A DNA stretch of 64,000 nt from positions 29,831,401 to 29,895,400 of the forward strand of contig NC_063434.1 of the NCBI RefSeq assembly GCF_020379485.1, in the 5' to 3' direction. A program made the translations under genes and the position numbers. Shown here piece by piece: positions 42,771-56,800 of the stretch (positions are counted from its first letter, which is position 1; each line of letters starts with the position of its first letter). The DNA is from Brassica napus. Lineage: Eukaryota > Streptophyta > Magnoliopsida > Brassicales > Brassicaceae. The notes below the pieces were generated by a model. It was not told the DNA's origin. It was given only the letters and a program-made list of their open reading frames with translations, and searched no databases.

Positions 42771-44731
42771 ATCTATGGGCTAACCCCTACAAAATATTGA
42801 GTTTTAGGTAAATACTTTATATACTGAAGCCTATAATCTTTAGTGTTGTTTAAAAATTTCTACCATATTCTACATTTGTATTAATGTATGCTAAACTTTT
42901 TCATGGTAAATGAGCATCGTTCAATTTTGTTTTATCAATAATTTGTAAAACTTCATAATACTTCCTAAATCGATGGAATAACCACTATAAAATTATTATT
43001 TTCTTGATAAACGGAGACGACAAATGCTCCAAACCTCTTTGAACATCATCATATGTTAGTGCAGGATGCAATAGCATTAAAATAATTTGTCATATTTTTT
43101 CAAATTTCTCAAAATCTATGGGCTAAACCCTACCAAAATATTGAGTTTTGGTAAATATTTTAGATACAAAGCCTATAAACTTTAGTGTTGTTTAAGATTT
43201 CTACCATGTTCTACATTTGTATTAATGTATGATAAACTCTTTTCATGGTAAATGAGCATCGTTTTAATTGTTTTTATCAATTAATTTAGTAAAACTTCAT
43301 AATACTCCCTAAATCGATGAATTAACCACTATAAGATTATGATTTTCTTTATAAACGGAGACGACAATGGCTCCAAACCTCTTTGAACATCATCATATGT
43401 TAGTGCATGATGCAACTAGGCATTAAAACAATATTGTCATATTTTTGAAATTTTCTCAAAATCTATGGGCTAACCCCTACAAATATCTTGAGTTTTTGTA
43501 TAAATTATTTATACTGAAGCCTATAATCTTAGTGTTGTTTTAAAATTTCTACCATATATAAATTTGTATTAATGTATGCTAAACTCATTTTCATGGTAAA
43601 TGAGCATCGTTTAAGTTTTTTATCAATTAATGTAAATAACTTCATAATACTCTATAAATCGATGGAGTAACCACTATAAAATTATTATTTTCTTGATAAA
43701 CGGAGACGACAAAGGCTCCAAACCTCTTTGAACATCATCATATATTAGTGCATGATGAAACTAGGCAATAAAAAAATATTGTCATATTTTTTGAAATTTT
43801 CTCAAAATCTATGGGCTAATAACCCCTACAAATATCTTGAGTTTTTGGTAAATGCTTTATATACTGAAGCCTATAATCTTAGTGTTGTTTTAAAATTTCT
43901 TCCATATTGTAAATTTGTATTATGTATGCTAAACTCGTTTCATGGTAAATGAGCATCGTTCAATTTTTTTTAATCAATTAATTAAAAAACTTCATAAATA
44001 CTCTATAAATCGATGGAGTAACCACTATAAAATTATTATTTTCTTGATAAACGGAGACGACAAGGGCTCAAACCTCTTTGAACATCATCATATGTTAGTG
44101 AACGATGCAACTAGGAATTAAAACAATATTGTCATATTTTTTGAAATTTTCTCAAAATCTATGGCTAACCCCTACAAATATATGAGTTTTGGTAAATATT
44201 TTAGATACAAAGCTCTATAAACTTTAGTGTTGTTTTAAGATTTCTACCATGTTCTACATTTGTATTAATGTATGATAACCTCTTTTTCATGGTAAATGAG
44301 CATCGTGTTTAAAGTGTTTTATCAATAGTTTAGTAAAACTCACAATACCCCTAAATCGAACAATTGAAATAAACACAATAATTATGATTTCTTGATAAAC
44401 GGAGACGACAAAGGCTCCAAACCTCTTGAACCATCATCATATATTAGTGCATGATGAAAATAGGCCATAATAAAAAATATTGTCATATTTTTTGAAATTT
44501 TCTCAAAATCTATGGGCTAATAACCCCTACAATATCTGAGTTTTTGGTAAATGCTTTATATATGAAGCCTATAATCTTTAGTGTTGTTTTAAAATTTCTA
44601 CCATATTGTAACTTTGTATTATGTATGTAAACTCCTTCTATGGTAAATGAGCATCGTTCAATTTTTTTATCAATTAATTAGTTTAAAACATACTATATAA
44701 ACGATGGAATAACCACATAAAATTATTATTT

Positions 44732-44831
44732 NNNNNNNNNNNNNNNNNNNNNNNNNNNNNNNNNNNNNNNNNNNNNNNNNNNNNNNNNNNNNNNNNNNNN
44801 NNNNNNNNNNNNNNNNNNNNNNNNNNNNNNN
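44732..44831. other. 100-N assembly gap inside the satellite
   Basis: A run of exactly 100 N, the common placeholder for a gap of unknown size. Satellite in the same orientation lies on both sides. The two minus-strand ORFs predicted across it (44670-44889) are artefacts of translating N. Sequence next to the gap is unusually corrupted relative to other monomers. Confidence 0.98.
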
Positions 44832-47800
44832 TATGTATGCTAAACCTTCTTTCATGGTTAATATGAGCATCGTTTAATTTTTTTATCAATTAATTTAATA
44901 TAAACTTCATAAATTACTCTATAAATCGATGGAATAAACCACTATAAAATTTATTATTTTCTTGATAAACGGAGAGGACAAAGGCTCCAAAACCTCTTTG
45001 AACATCATCATATGTTAGTGCAGGATGCAACTAGGCATTAAAACAATATTGTCATATTTTTTGAAATTTTTCAAAATCTAGGGGTGCTAAACCCTACAAA
45101 AATATTGAGTTTTTAGTAAATACTTATATGAGCCTAAAGCTTTAATCTTTAGTGTTCTTTTAAAATCTACCATATTGTACATTTGTATTAATGTATGCTA
45201 AACTCTTTTTCATGGTAAATGAGCATCGTTCAATTTTTATCAATTAATTTAATTAAAACAAACTTCATAATATCCCTAAATCGATGGAATAACCACTATA
45301 TAATTATTATTTTCTTGATAAACGGAGACGCCAAAGACTCCAAACCTCTTTGAACATCATTATATGTTAGTGCATGATGCAACTAGGCATTAAAACAATA
45401 TTGTCATATTTTTTGAAACTTTCTCAAAATCTATGGCTAACCCCTACAAAATATTGAGTTTTTGGTAAATATTTATATACTGAAGCCTATAACTTTAGTG
45501 TTGTTTTAAGATTTCTACCATATTGTAATGTGTATTAATGTATGCTAAACTCCTTTTCATGGTAAATGAGCATCGTTCAATTTTTTTATCAATAAATTTA
45601 ATAAAACTTCATAATACTCTATAAATCGATGGAGTAACCACTATAAAATTATTATTTTCTTGATAAACGGAGACGACAAAGGCTCCAAACCTCTTTGAAC
45701 ATCATCATATGTTAGTGAACGATGCAAACTAGGCATTAAAACAATATTGTCATATTTTTTGAAATTTCTCAAATCTATAGGCTAACCCCTACAAATATAT
45801 TGAGTTTTAGTAAATACTTTATATACTGAAGCCTATAATCTTTAGTGTTGTTTTAAAATTTCTACCATATTGTACATTTGTATTAATGTATGCTAAACTC
45901 TTTTTCATGGTAAATGAGCATCGTTCAATTGTTTTTATCAATTAATTTGTAAAAACTTCATAATACTCCCTAAATCGATGGAATAACCACTATATAATTA
46001 TTATTTTCTTGAAAACGGAGACGACAAGGCTCCAAAACTCTTTGAACATCATCATATGTTAGTGCAGGATGCAACTAGGCATTAAAAACATATTGTCATA
46101 TTTTTGAAACTTTCTCAAAATCTATGGCTAACCCTACAAAAATATTGAGTTTTTGGTAAATATTTTAGATACAAAGCCTATAATTTAGTGTTGTTTTAAA
46201 ATTTCTACCATATTCTACATTTGTATTAATGTATGATAACCTCTTTTTCATGGTAAATGAGCATCGTTTAATTTTTTTATCAATTAATTTAGTAAAAACT
46301 TCATAATACTCCCTAAATCGATGAAATAACCACTATAAAATTATGATTTTCTTGATAAACGGAGACGACAAAGGCTCCAACCTCTTTGAACATCATCATA
46401 TGTTAGTGCATGATGAACTAGGCATTAAAACAATATTTCATATTTTTTGAAATTTTCTCAAAATCTATGGCTTAAACCCTACAAATATATTGAGTTTTTG
46501 GTAAATACTTTATATACTGAAGCCTATAATCTTTAGTGTTGTTTTAAAATTTCTACCATATTCTACATTTGTATTAATGTATGCTAAACTCTTTTTCATG
46601 GTAAATGAGCATCGTTCAATTTTTTTTATCAATTAATTTGTAAAACTTCATAATACTCCCTAAATCGATGGAATAACCACTATATAATTATTATTTCTTG
46701 ATAAACGGAGACGAAAAAGGCTCCAAACCTCTTTGAACATCATCATATGTTAGTGCAGGATGCAACTAAGCATTAAAACAATATTGTCATATTTTGAAAT
46801 TTCTCAAAATCTATGGGCTTAAACCCTACAAAATATATTGAGTTTTTGGTAAATATTTTAGATACAAAGCCTATAATCTTTAGTGTTGTTTTAAAATTTT
46901 TACCATGTTCTACATTGTATTAATGTATGATAAACTCTTTTTCATGGTAAATGAGCATCTTTTAATTGTTTTTATCAATTAATTAGTAAAACTTCATAAT
47001 ACTCCCTAAATCGATGAATAACCACAATAAAATTATGATTTTCTTGATAAACGGAGACGACAAAGGCTCCAAACCTCTTTGAACATCATCATATGTTAGT
47101 GCAGGATGCAACTAGGCATTAAAAATAATATTGTCATATTTTTTGAAATTTTTTCAAAATCTATGGGCTAACCCCTACAAATATCTTGAGTTTTTGGTAA
47201 ATACTTTATATATATGAAGCCTATAATCTTTAGTGTTGTTTTAAAATTTCTACCATATTATAAATTTGTATTAATGTATGCTAAAACTTTTTTCATGGTA
47301 AATGAGCATCGTTCAATTTTTTTTATCAATTAATTTAATAAAACTTCATAATACTCTATAAATCGATGGAGTAACCACTATAAATTATTATTTTCTTGAT
47401 AAACGGAGACGACAAAGGCTCCAAACCTCTTTGAACATCATCATATGTTAGTGCATGATGAAACTAGGCAATAAAACAATATTGTCATATTTTTTGAAAT
47501 TTCTCAAAATCTATGGGCTAACCCCTACAAATATTTGAGTTTTTGGTAAATACTTTATATACTGAAGCCTATAATCTTTAGTGTTGTTTTAAAATTTCTA
47601 CCATATTGTACATTTGTATTAATGTATGCTAAACTCTTTTCATGGTAAATGAGCATCGTTCAATTGTTTTATCAATTAATTTAATAAAAACTTCATAATA
47701 TTCCCTAAATCGATGGAATAACCACTATAAATTATTATTTTCTTGATAAACGGAGACGACAAAGGCTCCAAACCTCTTTGAACATCATCATATGTTAGTG

Positions 47801-50800
47801 CAGGATGCAACTAGGCATTAAAACAATATTGTCATATTTTTTGAAATTTCTCAAAATCTATGGGCTAACCCCTACAAAAATATTGAGTTTTTGGTAAAAT
47901 TTTATATACGAAGCCTATAATCTTTAGTGTTGTTTTAAAATTTCTACCATATTGTAAATTTGTATTAATGTATGCTAAACTCTTTTCATGGTAAATGAGC
48001 ATCGTTCAATTTTTTTATCAATAATTTATAAAACTTCATAATACTCTATAAATCGATGGTAACCACTATAAAATTATTATTTCTTGATAAACGGAGACGA
48101 CAAAGGCTCCAAACCTCTTTGAACATCATCATATGTTAGTGCAGGATGCAACTAGGCATTAAAACAATATTGTCATTTTTTGAAATTTTCTCAAAATCTA
48201 TGGGCTAACCCCTACAAAATATATGAGTTTTTAGTAAATACTTTATATACTGAAGCCTATAATCTTTAGTGTTGTTTTAAAATTTCTACCATATTCTACA
48301 TTTGTATTAATGTATGCTAAACTCTTTTCATGGTAAATGAGCATCGTTCAATTTTTTTTATCAATTAATTTAGTAAACTTCATAATACTCCCTAAATCGA
48401 TGGAATAACCACTATAAATTATTATTTTCTTGATAAACGGAGACGACAAAGGCTCCAAACCTCTTTGAACATCATCATATGTTAGTGCAGGATGCAACTA
48501 GGCATTAAAACAATATTGTCATATTTTTGAAATTTTCTCAAAATCTATGGGCTAACCCCTACAAAAATATTGAGTTTTTGGTAAATATTTATATACAAAG
48601 CCTATAATCTTTAGTGTTGTTTTAAAATTTCTACCATTTCTACATTTGTATTAATGTATGCTAAACTCTTTTTCATGGTAAATGAGCATCGTTCAATTTT
48701 TTATCAATTAATTTAGTAAAAACTTCATAATACTCCCTAAATCGATGGAATAACCACTATAAAATTATTATTTTCTTGATAAACGGAGACGACAAAGGCT
48801 CCAAACCTCTTTGAACATCATCATATGTTAGTGCATGATGAAACTAGGCATTAAACACATATTGTCATATTTTTTGAAATTTTCTCAAAATCTATGGGCT
48901 TAACCCTACAAATATATTGAGTTTTTGGTAAATACTTTATATACTGAAGCCTAAATCTTTAGTGTTGTTTAAAATTTCTACCATATTCTACATTTGTATT
49001 AATGTATGCTAAACTCTTTTCATGGTAAATGAGCATCGTTCAATTGTTTTTATCAATTAATTTAGTAAAACTTCATAATACTCCCTAAATCGATGGAATA
49101 ACCACTATAAAATTATTATTTTCTTGATAAACGGAGACGACAAAGGCTCCAAACCTCTTTGAACATCATCATATGTTAGTGCAGGATGCAAAAGGCAATA
49201 AAACAATATTGTCATATTTTTGAAATTTTCTCAAAATCTATGGGCTAACCCCTACAAAAATATTGAGTTTTTGGTAAATACTTTATATACTGAAGCCTAT
49301 AACTTTAGTGTTGTTTTAAATTTCTACCATATTGTACATTGTATTATGTATGCTAAACTCTTTTCATGGTAAATGAGCATCGTTCAATTGTTTTTATCAA
49401 TTAATTTAGTAAAACTTCATAATACTCCCTAAATCGATGGAATAACCACTATAAAATTATTATTTTCTTGATAAACGGAGACGACAAAGGCTCCAAACCT
49501 CTTTGAACATCATCATATGTTAGTGCAATGATGCAACTAGGCATTAAAACAATATTGTCATATTTTTTGAAATTTCTCAAAATCTATGGGCTAACCCCTA
49601 CAAATATATTGAGTTTTTGGTAAATACTTTATATACTGAAGCCTATAATCTTTAGTGTTTTTAAATTTCTACCATATTGTTACATTTGTATTAATGTATG
49701 CTAAACTCTTTTTCATGGTAAATGAGCATCGTTCAATTGTTTTATCAATTAATTTAGTAAAACTTCATAATACTCCCTAAATCGATGGAATAACCACTAT
49801 ATAATTATTATTTTCTTGATAAACGGAGACGACAAAGGCTCCAAACCTCTTTGAACATCATCATATGTTAGTGCAGGATGCAACTAGGCATTAAAACATA
49901 TTGTCATATTTTTTGAAATTTCTCAAAATCTATGGGCTAACCCCTACAAAATATTGAGTTTTTGGTAAATATTTTATATACAAAGCCTATAAACTTTAGT
50001 GTTGTTTTAAAATTTCTACCATATTCTACATTTGTATTAATGTATGCTAAACTCTTTTTCATGGTAAATGAGCATCGTTTAATTGTTTTATCAATTAATT
50101 TAGTAAAACTTCATAATACTCCTAAATCGATGGAATAACCACTATAAAATTATTATTTTCTTGATAAACGGAGACGACAAAGGCTCCAAACCTCTTTGAA
50201 CATCATCATATGTTAGTGCAGGATGAAACTAGGCATTAAAACAATATTGTCATATTTTTGAAATTTTCTCAAAATCTATGGGCTAAACCCCTACAAATAT
50301 ATGAGTTTTTGGTAAATACTTTATATACTGAAGCCTATAATCTTTAGTGTTGTTTTAAAATTTCTACCATATTCTACATTTGTATTAATGTATGCTAAAC
50401 TCTTTTCATGGTAAATGAGCATCGTTCAATTTTGTTTTATCAATTAATTTGTAAAACTTCATAATACTCCCTAAATCGATGATGGAATAACCACTATATA
50501 ATTATTATTTTCTTGATAAACGGAGACGACAAAGGCTCCAAACCTCTTTGAACATCATCATATGTTAGTGCATGATGAAACTAGGCAATAAAACAATATT
50601 GTCATATTTTTTGAAATTTTTTCAAAATCTATGGGCTAATAAACCCTACAAATATATTGAGTTTTTAGTAAATATTTTATACAAAGCCTATAAACTTTAG
50701 TGTTGTTTTAAAATTTCTACCATATTGTACATTTGTATTAATGTATGCTAAACTCCTTTTCATGGTAAATGAGCATCGTTTAATTGTTTTTATCAATTAA

Positions 50801-53800
50801 TTAGTAAAACTTCATAATACTCCCTAAATCGATGGAATAACCACTATAAAATTATGATTTTCTTGATAAACGGAGACGACAAAGGCTCCAAACCTCTTTG
50901 AACATCATCATATGTTAGTGCAGGATGCAACTAGGCACATTAAAAATAATATGTCATATTTTTTGAAATTTTTTCAAAATCTATGGGCTAACCCCTACAA
51001 ATCTTGAGTTTTTGGTAAATACTTTATATACTGAAGCCTATAATCTTTAGTGTTGTTTTAAAATTTCTACCATATTGTAAATTTGTATTAATGTATGCTA
51101 AACTCCTTTTCATGGTAAATGAGCATCGTTCAATTTTTTTTATCAATTAATTTAATAAAACTTCATAATACTCTATAATCGATGGAGTAACCACTATAAA
51201 ATTATTATTTTCTTGATAAACGGAGACGACAAAGGCTCCAAACCTCTTTGAACATCATCATATGTTAGTGCACGATGCAACTAGGCATTAAAACAATATT
51301 GTCATATTTTTTGAAATTTTCTCAAAATCTATGGGCTAACCCCTACAAATATATTGAGTTTTTAGTAAATACTTTATATACTGAAGCCTATAATCTTTAG
51401 TGTTCTTTTAAAATTTCTACCATATTGTACATTTGTATTAATGTATGCTAAACTCTTTTTCATGGTAAATGAGCATCGTTCAATTTTTTTTATCAATTAA
51501 TTTAGTAAATTTCATAATACTCCCTAAATCGATGGAATAACCACTATAAAATTATTATTTCTTGATAAACGGAGACGACAAAGGCTCCAACCTCTTTGAA
51601 CATCATTATATGTTAGTGCAGGATGCAACTAGGCACTTAAAACAATATTGTCATATTTTTTGAAACTTTCTCAAAATCTATGGGCTAACCCCTACAAAAT
51701 ATTGAGTTTTTGGTAAATATTTTAGATACAAAGCCTATAACTTTAGTGTTGTTTTAAGATTTCTACCATATTGTAAATTTGTATTAATGTATGCTAAACT
51801 CTTTTCATGGTAAATGAGCATCGTTCAATTTTTTTATCAATTAATTTAATAAAACTTCATAATACTCCTAAATCGATGGAGTAACCACTATAAAATTATT
51901 ATTTTCTTGATAAACGGAGACGACAAAGGCTCCAAACCTCTTTGAACATCATCATATGTTAGTGAGGATGCAACTAGGCATTAAAACAATATTGTCATAT
52001 TTTTTGAAATTTTCTCAAAATCTATGGGCTAACCCCTACAAATATATTGAGTTTTGGTAAATACTTTATATACTGAAGCCTATAATCTTTAGTGTTTTTT
52101 AAAATTTCTACCATATTGTACATTGTATTAATGTATGCTAAACTCTTTTTCATGGTAAATGAGCATCGTTCAATTGTTTTTATCAATTATTTAGTAAAAC
52201 TTCATAATACTCCCTAAATCGATGGAATAACCACTATATAATTATTATTTTCTTGATAAACGGAGACGACAAAGGCTCCAAACCTCTTTGAACATCATCA
52301 TATGTTAGTGCAGGATGCAACTAGGCACTTAAAACAATATTGTCATATTTTTTGAAATTTTCTCAAAATCTATGGGCTAACCCCTACAAAAATATTGAGT
52401 TTTGTAAAAATATTTTAGATACAAGCCTATAAACTTTAGTGTTGTTTTAAGATTTCTACCATATTCTACATTTGTATTAATGTATGATAAACCTCTTTTT
52501 CATGTTAAATGAGCATCGTTAATTGTTTTATCAATTAATTTAGTAAAACTTCATAATACTCCCTAAATCGATGAAATAACCACTATAAAATTATTATTTT
52601 CTTGATAAACGGAGACGACAAAGGCTCCAAACCTCTTTGAACATCATCATATGTTAGTGCAGGATGAAACTAGGCATAAAACAATATTGTCATATTTTTT
52701 GAAATTTTCTCAAAATCTATGGGCTAACCCCTACAAATATATTGAGTTTTTGGTAAATACTTTATATACTGAAGCCTATAATCTTTAGTGTTGTTTTAAA
52801 ATTTCTACCATATTCTACATTTGTATTAATGTATGCTAAACTCTTTTCATGGTAAATGAGCATCGTTCAATTTTTTTTATCAATTAATTTAGTAAAACTT
52901 CATAATACTCCCTAAATCGATGGAATAACCACTATAAAATTATTATTTTCTTGATAAACGGAGACGACAAAGGCTCCAAACCTCTTTGAACATCATCATA
53001 TGTTAGTGCAGGATGCAACTAGGCATTAAAACAATATTGTCATATTTTTTGAAATTTTCTCAAAATCTATGGGCTAACCCCTACAAAATATTGAGTTTTT
53101 GGTAAATACTTTATATACTGAAGCCTATAATCTTTAGTGTTGTTTTAAAATTTTTACCATATTCTACATTTGTATTAATGTATGCTAAACTCTTTTTCAT
53201 GGTAAATGAGCATCGTTCATTTTTTTTATTAATTTATTTGTAAAACTTCATAATACTCCCTAAATCGATGGAATAACCACTATAAAATTATTATTTTCTT
53301 GATAAACGGAGACGACAAAGGCTCCAAACCTCTTTGAACATCATCATATGTTAGTGCAGGATGAAACTAGGCATTAAAACAATATTGTCATATTTTTTGA
53401 AATTTTCTCAAAATCTATGGGCTAACCCCTACAAAATATTGAGTTTTTGGTAAATACTTTATATACTGAAGCCTATAATCTTTAGTGTTGTTTTAAAATT
53501 TCTACCATATTCTACATTTGTATTAATGTATGCTAAACTCTTTTCATGGTAAATGAGCATCGTTCAATTTTTTTATCAATTAATTTAGTAAAACTTCATA
53601 ATACTCTATAATCGATGGAATAACCACTATAAATTATGATTTTCTTGATAAACGGAGACGACAAAGGCTCCAAACCTCTTTGAACATCATCATATGTTAG
53701 TGCAGGATGCAACTAGGCATTAAAACAATATTGTCATATTTTTTGAAATTTTCTCAAAATCTATGGGCTAACCCCTACAAATATATTGAGTTTTTGGTAA

Positions 53801-56800
53801 ATACTTTATATACTGAAGCCTATAATCTTTAGTGTTGTTTTAAAATTTCTACCATATTGTACATTTGTATTAATGTATGCTAAACTCTTTTTCATGGTAA
53901 ATGAGCATCGTTCAATTGTTTTTATCAATTAATTTAGTAAAACTTCATAATACTCCTAAATCGATGGAATAACCACTATAAAATTATTATTTTCTTGATA
54001 AACGGAGACGACAAAGGCTCCAAACCTCTTTGAACATCATCATATGTTAGTGCAGGATGCAACTAGGCATTAAAACAATATTGTCATATTTTTTGAAATT
54101 TTCTCAAAATCTATGGGCTAACCCCTACAAATATATTGAGTTTTTGGTAAATACTTTATATACTGAAGCCTATAATCTTTAGTGTTGTTTTAAAATTTCT
54201 ACCATATTCTAAATTTGTATTAATGTATGCTAAACTCCTTTTCATGGTAAATGAGCATCGTTCAATTTTTTTTATCAATTAATTTAATAAAACTTCATAA
54301 TACTCTATAAATCGATGGAATAACCACTATAAAATTATTATTTTCTTGATAAACGGAGACGACAAAGGCTCCAAACCTCTTTGAACATCATCATATGTTA
54401 GTGCAGGATGCAACTAGGCATTAAAACAATATTGTCATATTTTTTGAAATTTTCTCAAAATCTATGGGCTAACCCCTACAAAAATATTGAGTTTTTGGTA
54501 AATACTTTATATACTGAAGCCTATAATCTTTAGTGTTGTTTTAAAATTTCTACCATATTCTACATTTGTATTAATGTATGCTAAACTCTTTTTCATGGTA
54601 AATGAGCATCGTTCAATTGTTTTATCAATTAATTTAGTAAAACTTCATAATACTCCCTAAATCGATGGAATAACCACTATAAAATTATTATTTTCTTGAT
54701 AAACGGAGACGACAAGGCTCCAAACCTCTTTGAACATCATCATATGTTAGTGCAGGATGAAACTAGGCATTAAAACAATATTGTCATATTTTTTGAAATT
54801 TTCTCAAAATCTATGGGCTAACCCCTACAAAAATATTGAGTTTTTGGTAAATACTTTATATACTGAAGCCTATAATCTTTAGTGTTGTTTTAAAATTTTA
54901 CCATATTCTACATTTGTATTAATGTATGCTAAACTCTTTTTCATGGTAAATGAGCATCGTTCATTTTTTTTTATAAATTAATTTGTAAAACTTCATAATA
55001 CTCCCTAAATCGATGGAATAACCACTATAAAATTATTATTTTCTTGATAAACGGAGACGACAAAGGCTCCAAACCTCTTTGAACATCATCATATGTTAGT
55101 GCAGGATGCAACTAGGCATTAAAACAATATTGTCATATTTTTTGAAATTTTCTCAAAATCTATGGGCTAACCCCTACAAATATATTGAGTTTTTGGTAAA
55201 TACTTTATATACTGAAGCCTATAATCTTTAGTGTTGTTTTAAAATTTCTACCATATTCTACATTTGTATTAATGTATGCTAAACTCTTTTTCATGGTAAA
55301 TGAGCATCGTTCAATTGTTTTTATCAATTAATTTAGTAAAACTTCATAATACTCCTAAATCGATGGAATAACCACTATAAAATTATTATTTTCTTGATAA
55401 ACGGAGACGACAAAGGCTCCAAACCTCTTTGAACATCATCATATGTTAGTGCAGGATGCAACTAGGCATTAAAACAATATTGTCATATTTTTTGAAATTT
55501 TCTCAAAATCTATGGGCTAACCCCTACAAAAATATTGAGTTTTTGGTAAATATTTTAGATACAAAGCCTATAAACTTTAGTGTTGTTTTAAAATTTCTAC
55601 CATGTTCTACATTTGTATTAATGTATGATAAACTTTTTTCATGGTAAATGAGCATCGTTCAATTGTTTTATCAATTAATTTAGTAAAACTTCATAATACT
55701 CCCTAAATCGATGGAATAACCACTATAAATTATGATTTTCTTGATAAACGGAGACGACAAAGGCTCCAAACCTCTTTGAACATCATCATATGTTAGTGCA
55801 GGATGAAACTAGGCATTAAAACAATATTGTCATATTTTTTGAAATTTTCTCAAAATCTATGGGCTAATAACCCCTACAAATATATTGAGTTTTTGGTAAA
55901 TACTTTATATACTGAAGCCTATAATCTTTAGTGTTGTTTTAAAATTTCTACCATATTGTAAATTTGTATTAATGTATGCTAAACTCCTTCTCATGGTAAA
56001 TGAGCATCGTTCAATTTTTTTTATCAATTAATTTAGTAAAACTTCATAATACTCTATAAATCGATGGAATAACCACTATAAAATTATTATTTTCTTGATA
56101 AACGGAGACGACAAAGGCTCCAAACCTCTTTGAACATCATCATATGTTAGTGCAGGATGCAACTAGGAATTAAAACAATATTGTCATATTTTTTGAAATT
56201 TTCTCAAAATCTATGGGCTAACCCCTACAAATATATTGAGTTTTTGGTAAATACTTTATATACTGAAGCCTATAATCTTTAGTGTTGTTTTAAAATTTCT
56301 ACCATATTGTACATTTGTATTAATGTATGCTAAACTCTTTTTCATGGTAAATGAGCATCGTTCAATTTTTTTTATCAATTAATTTAGTAAAACTTCATAA
56401 TACTCCCTAAATCGATGGAATAACCACTATAAAATTATTATTTTCTTGATAAACGGAGACGACAAAGGCTCCAAACCTCTTTGAACATCATCATATGTTA
56501 GTGCATGATGCAACTAGGCATTAAAACAATATTGTCATATTTTTTGAAACTTTCTCAAAATCTATGGGCTAACCCCTACAAAAACATTGAGTTTTTGGTA
56601 AATACTTTATATACTGAAGCCTATAATCTTTAGTGTTGTTTTAAGATTTCTACCATGTTCTACATTTGTATTAATGTATGATAACCTCTTTTTCATGTTA
56701 AATGAGCATCGTTTAATTGTTTTATCAATTAATTTAGTAAAACTTCATAATACTCCCTAAATCGATGAAATAACCACTATAAAATTATGATTTTCTTGAT

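Noticed and set aside
44670..44889. Minus-strand ORFs of 66-68 codons
   Set aside because: They are held open only by translating the 100-N gap as X residues.
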